Shown: one piece after another, positions 12,957 to 13,759 of the stretch
How positions within the stretch are numbered: the stretch's first letter is position 1
How the letters are laid out: every line of letters starts with the position of its first letter
Assembly: GCA_031383555.1 (NCBI GenBank)
Contig: JANMZR010000153.1
Coordinates: 1-13,759 of the forward strand
Reading direction: 5' to 3'
Source of the DNA: JANMZR01 sp031383555
GTDB taxonomy: Bacteria > Bacteroidota > Bacteroidia > Cytophagales > Spirosomataceae
Length of the DNA: 13,759 nt
The notes under the pieces: generated by a model
The model's input: the letters and a program-made list of their open reading frames with translations, nothing else
Databases searched by the model: none
What the model was told of the DNA's origin: nothing
Translations under genes and position numbers: made by a program

Positions 12957-13759
12957 ATGAAGTTAAACGAGAAAGCAACGAATCCAAAAACAATTAGAGC
13001 ATTTGAGACCTTATCTGAAAGGTTTTTGCAGACGCATTCAAATACTTATAATTATTCAAAATTTATTTATACAAATAACAATACAAAAAGCATCATTATA
13101 TGTTCACAGCACGGTGAATTTGAAATGACACCCAAGAATCATTTTCATGGTCAAGGCTGTCCAGTTTGTAGCGGAGTAAAGAAACTTACCACAAAAATTT
13201 TTATTGATCGTAGTATAGAAATTCATGGGAAAAGTTATGATTACTCACTTGTCAATTACACGAACAATCATTCTAAAGTTAAAATTATTTGCTCTATTCA
13301 TGGTTTTTTTGAACAAACACCATCGAATCATTTGCAAGGTAAAGGTTGTTTAAGTTGTAGCGGACATAAAAAAAGCACGACTGAAGAATTTATTTCTAGT
13401 GCAAAGAAAGTTCATGGCGACAAATATGATTATTCATTATCATATTATTCTGGGAATAAATCAAACTTGACAATTATATGTAAATCTCATGGACCCTTTC
13501 ATCAAATTCCTATAAATCACATTTTTCATGGTTACGGTTGCCCATCATGTAGTGGTAATAAAAAACTTGACACAGATATCTTTATCAAAAGATCAATAGA
13601 TATACATGGAGAAAAATATGATTATTCATTAGTAAATTATAAAGGAAGAGCTCATAAAATTAAAATTATTTGTAGAGAACATGGTTTGTTTGAACAAAAA
13701 GCAGATGCTCACCTTATTGGTGGAGGATGTATTACTTGCGGTGGAAATGAAAAGTTAAC
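12957..13759 (+). CDS. tandem zinc-ribbon repeat protein, DUF723-like (3' end outside window)
   Basis: 267 codons are visible with no stop, so the gene continues past the window. The protein is four consecutive repeats of about 63 residues, each built as F(I)...IHG-x-KYDYSLVNY...KIIC-x2-HG-x-F...NH-x-x-G-x-GCPxCSG. Likely zinc ligands per repeat are Cys49/His52/Cys68/Cys71, Cys112/His115/Cys131/Cys134, Cys175/His178/Cys195/Cys198 and Cys239/His242/Cys258/Cys261; a fifth repeat may be starting. This matches the repeat I know as DUF723, found in bacterial, phage and giant-virus proteins and often joined to a C-terminal nuclease domain (such as GIY-YIG or VSR/DUF559-like). It is therefore probably nucleic-acid binding. 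The ATG is the first start after an in-frame TAA at 12918, and repeat 1 begins near residue 14. Confidence 0.8.
   Translation, partial: MKLNEKATNPKTIRAFETLSERFLQTHSNTYNYSKFIYTNNNTKSIIICSQHGEFEMTPKNHFHGQGCPVCSGVKKLTTKIFIDRSIEIHGKSYDYSLVNYTNNHSKVKIICSIHGFFEQTPSNHLQGKGCLSCSGHKKSTTEEFISSAKKVHGDKYDYSLSYYSGNKSNLTIICKSHGPFHQIPINHIFHGYGCPSCSGNKKLDTDIFIKRSIDIHGEKYDYSLVNYKGRAHKIKIICREHGLFEQKADAHLIGGGCITCGGNEKL

Noticed and set aside
12863..12994. Open frame through the attC-like hairpin and leader copy B (reading ...TWPLGTIVKNNRYQLFELVEY...)
   Set aside because: It has no start codon, and it overlaps the well-supported zinc-ribbon gene in another frame; a short chance frame is the simpler reading.

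Overview
The window is AT-rich, densely packed DNA that looks like a chromosomal segment of a Bacteroidota bacterium, probably of the Flavobacteria/Chitinophaga/Sphingobacteria type. The evidence is a gldC-type gliding-motility gene, the long form of IspG (669 residues), small proteins typical of the phylum, and promoter elements that fit the Bacteroidota consensus (TTG, about 20 bases, TAnnTTTG) rather than the E. coli one.

Layout. 33-1049 (+) is a LuxC-like acyl-CoA reductase. It converges on a two-gene minus-strand unit, cinA followed by a 2-oxoacid dehydrogenase E2 (3620 down to 1071). Diverging from cinA is a DUF4197 lipoprotein (3716-4453). It is followed by a GC-rich repeat, a strong terminator, a promoter, a second terminator-like hairpin, and then gldC plus a periplasmic thioredoxin-fold protein (4724-6117). 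From 7174 down to 6122 on the minus strand lie a tiny membrane protein, a ParE-type toxin-antitoxin pair and a YjbR/MmcQ-like protein. The intergenic DNA at 7201-7325 carries two arrays of degenerate 7-base repeats in opposite orientation. ispG and a sugar nucleotidyltransferase form one minus-strand unit (10191 down to 7318). A second GC-rich repeat separates it from a galactokinase-like GHMP kinase (11595 down to 10531, TTG start).

Beyond 11.6 kb the character changes. Coding density drops and the genes are accessory: a remnant of a lost gene, a one-membrane-segment protein (12012-12563), and the start of a protein made of tandem 63-residue zinc-ribbon repeats (DUF723-like, 12957 to the window end, incomplete). 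Two unrelated ORFs there are preceded by nearly the same ~35-base leader. One leader copy starts inside a 59-base hairpin whose outer boxes resemble an integron attC site. This cassette-like arrangement is the most unusual part of the window, but no integrase is visible and the reading is tentative.

Functionally, the left 11.6 kb is ordinary chromosome: lipid/aldehyde metabolism, oxoacid dehydrogenase, NMN salvage/pyrophosphatase, gliding, isoprenoid synthesis and sugar activation. The kinase and nucleotidyltransferase together would turn a free sugar into an NDP-sugar. No tRNA, rRNA, CRISPR array or complete insertion sequence was seen.
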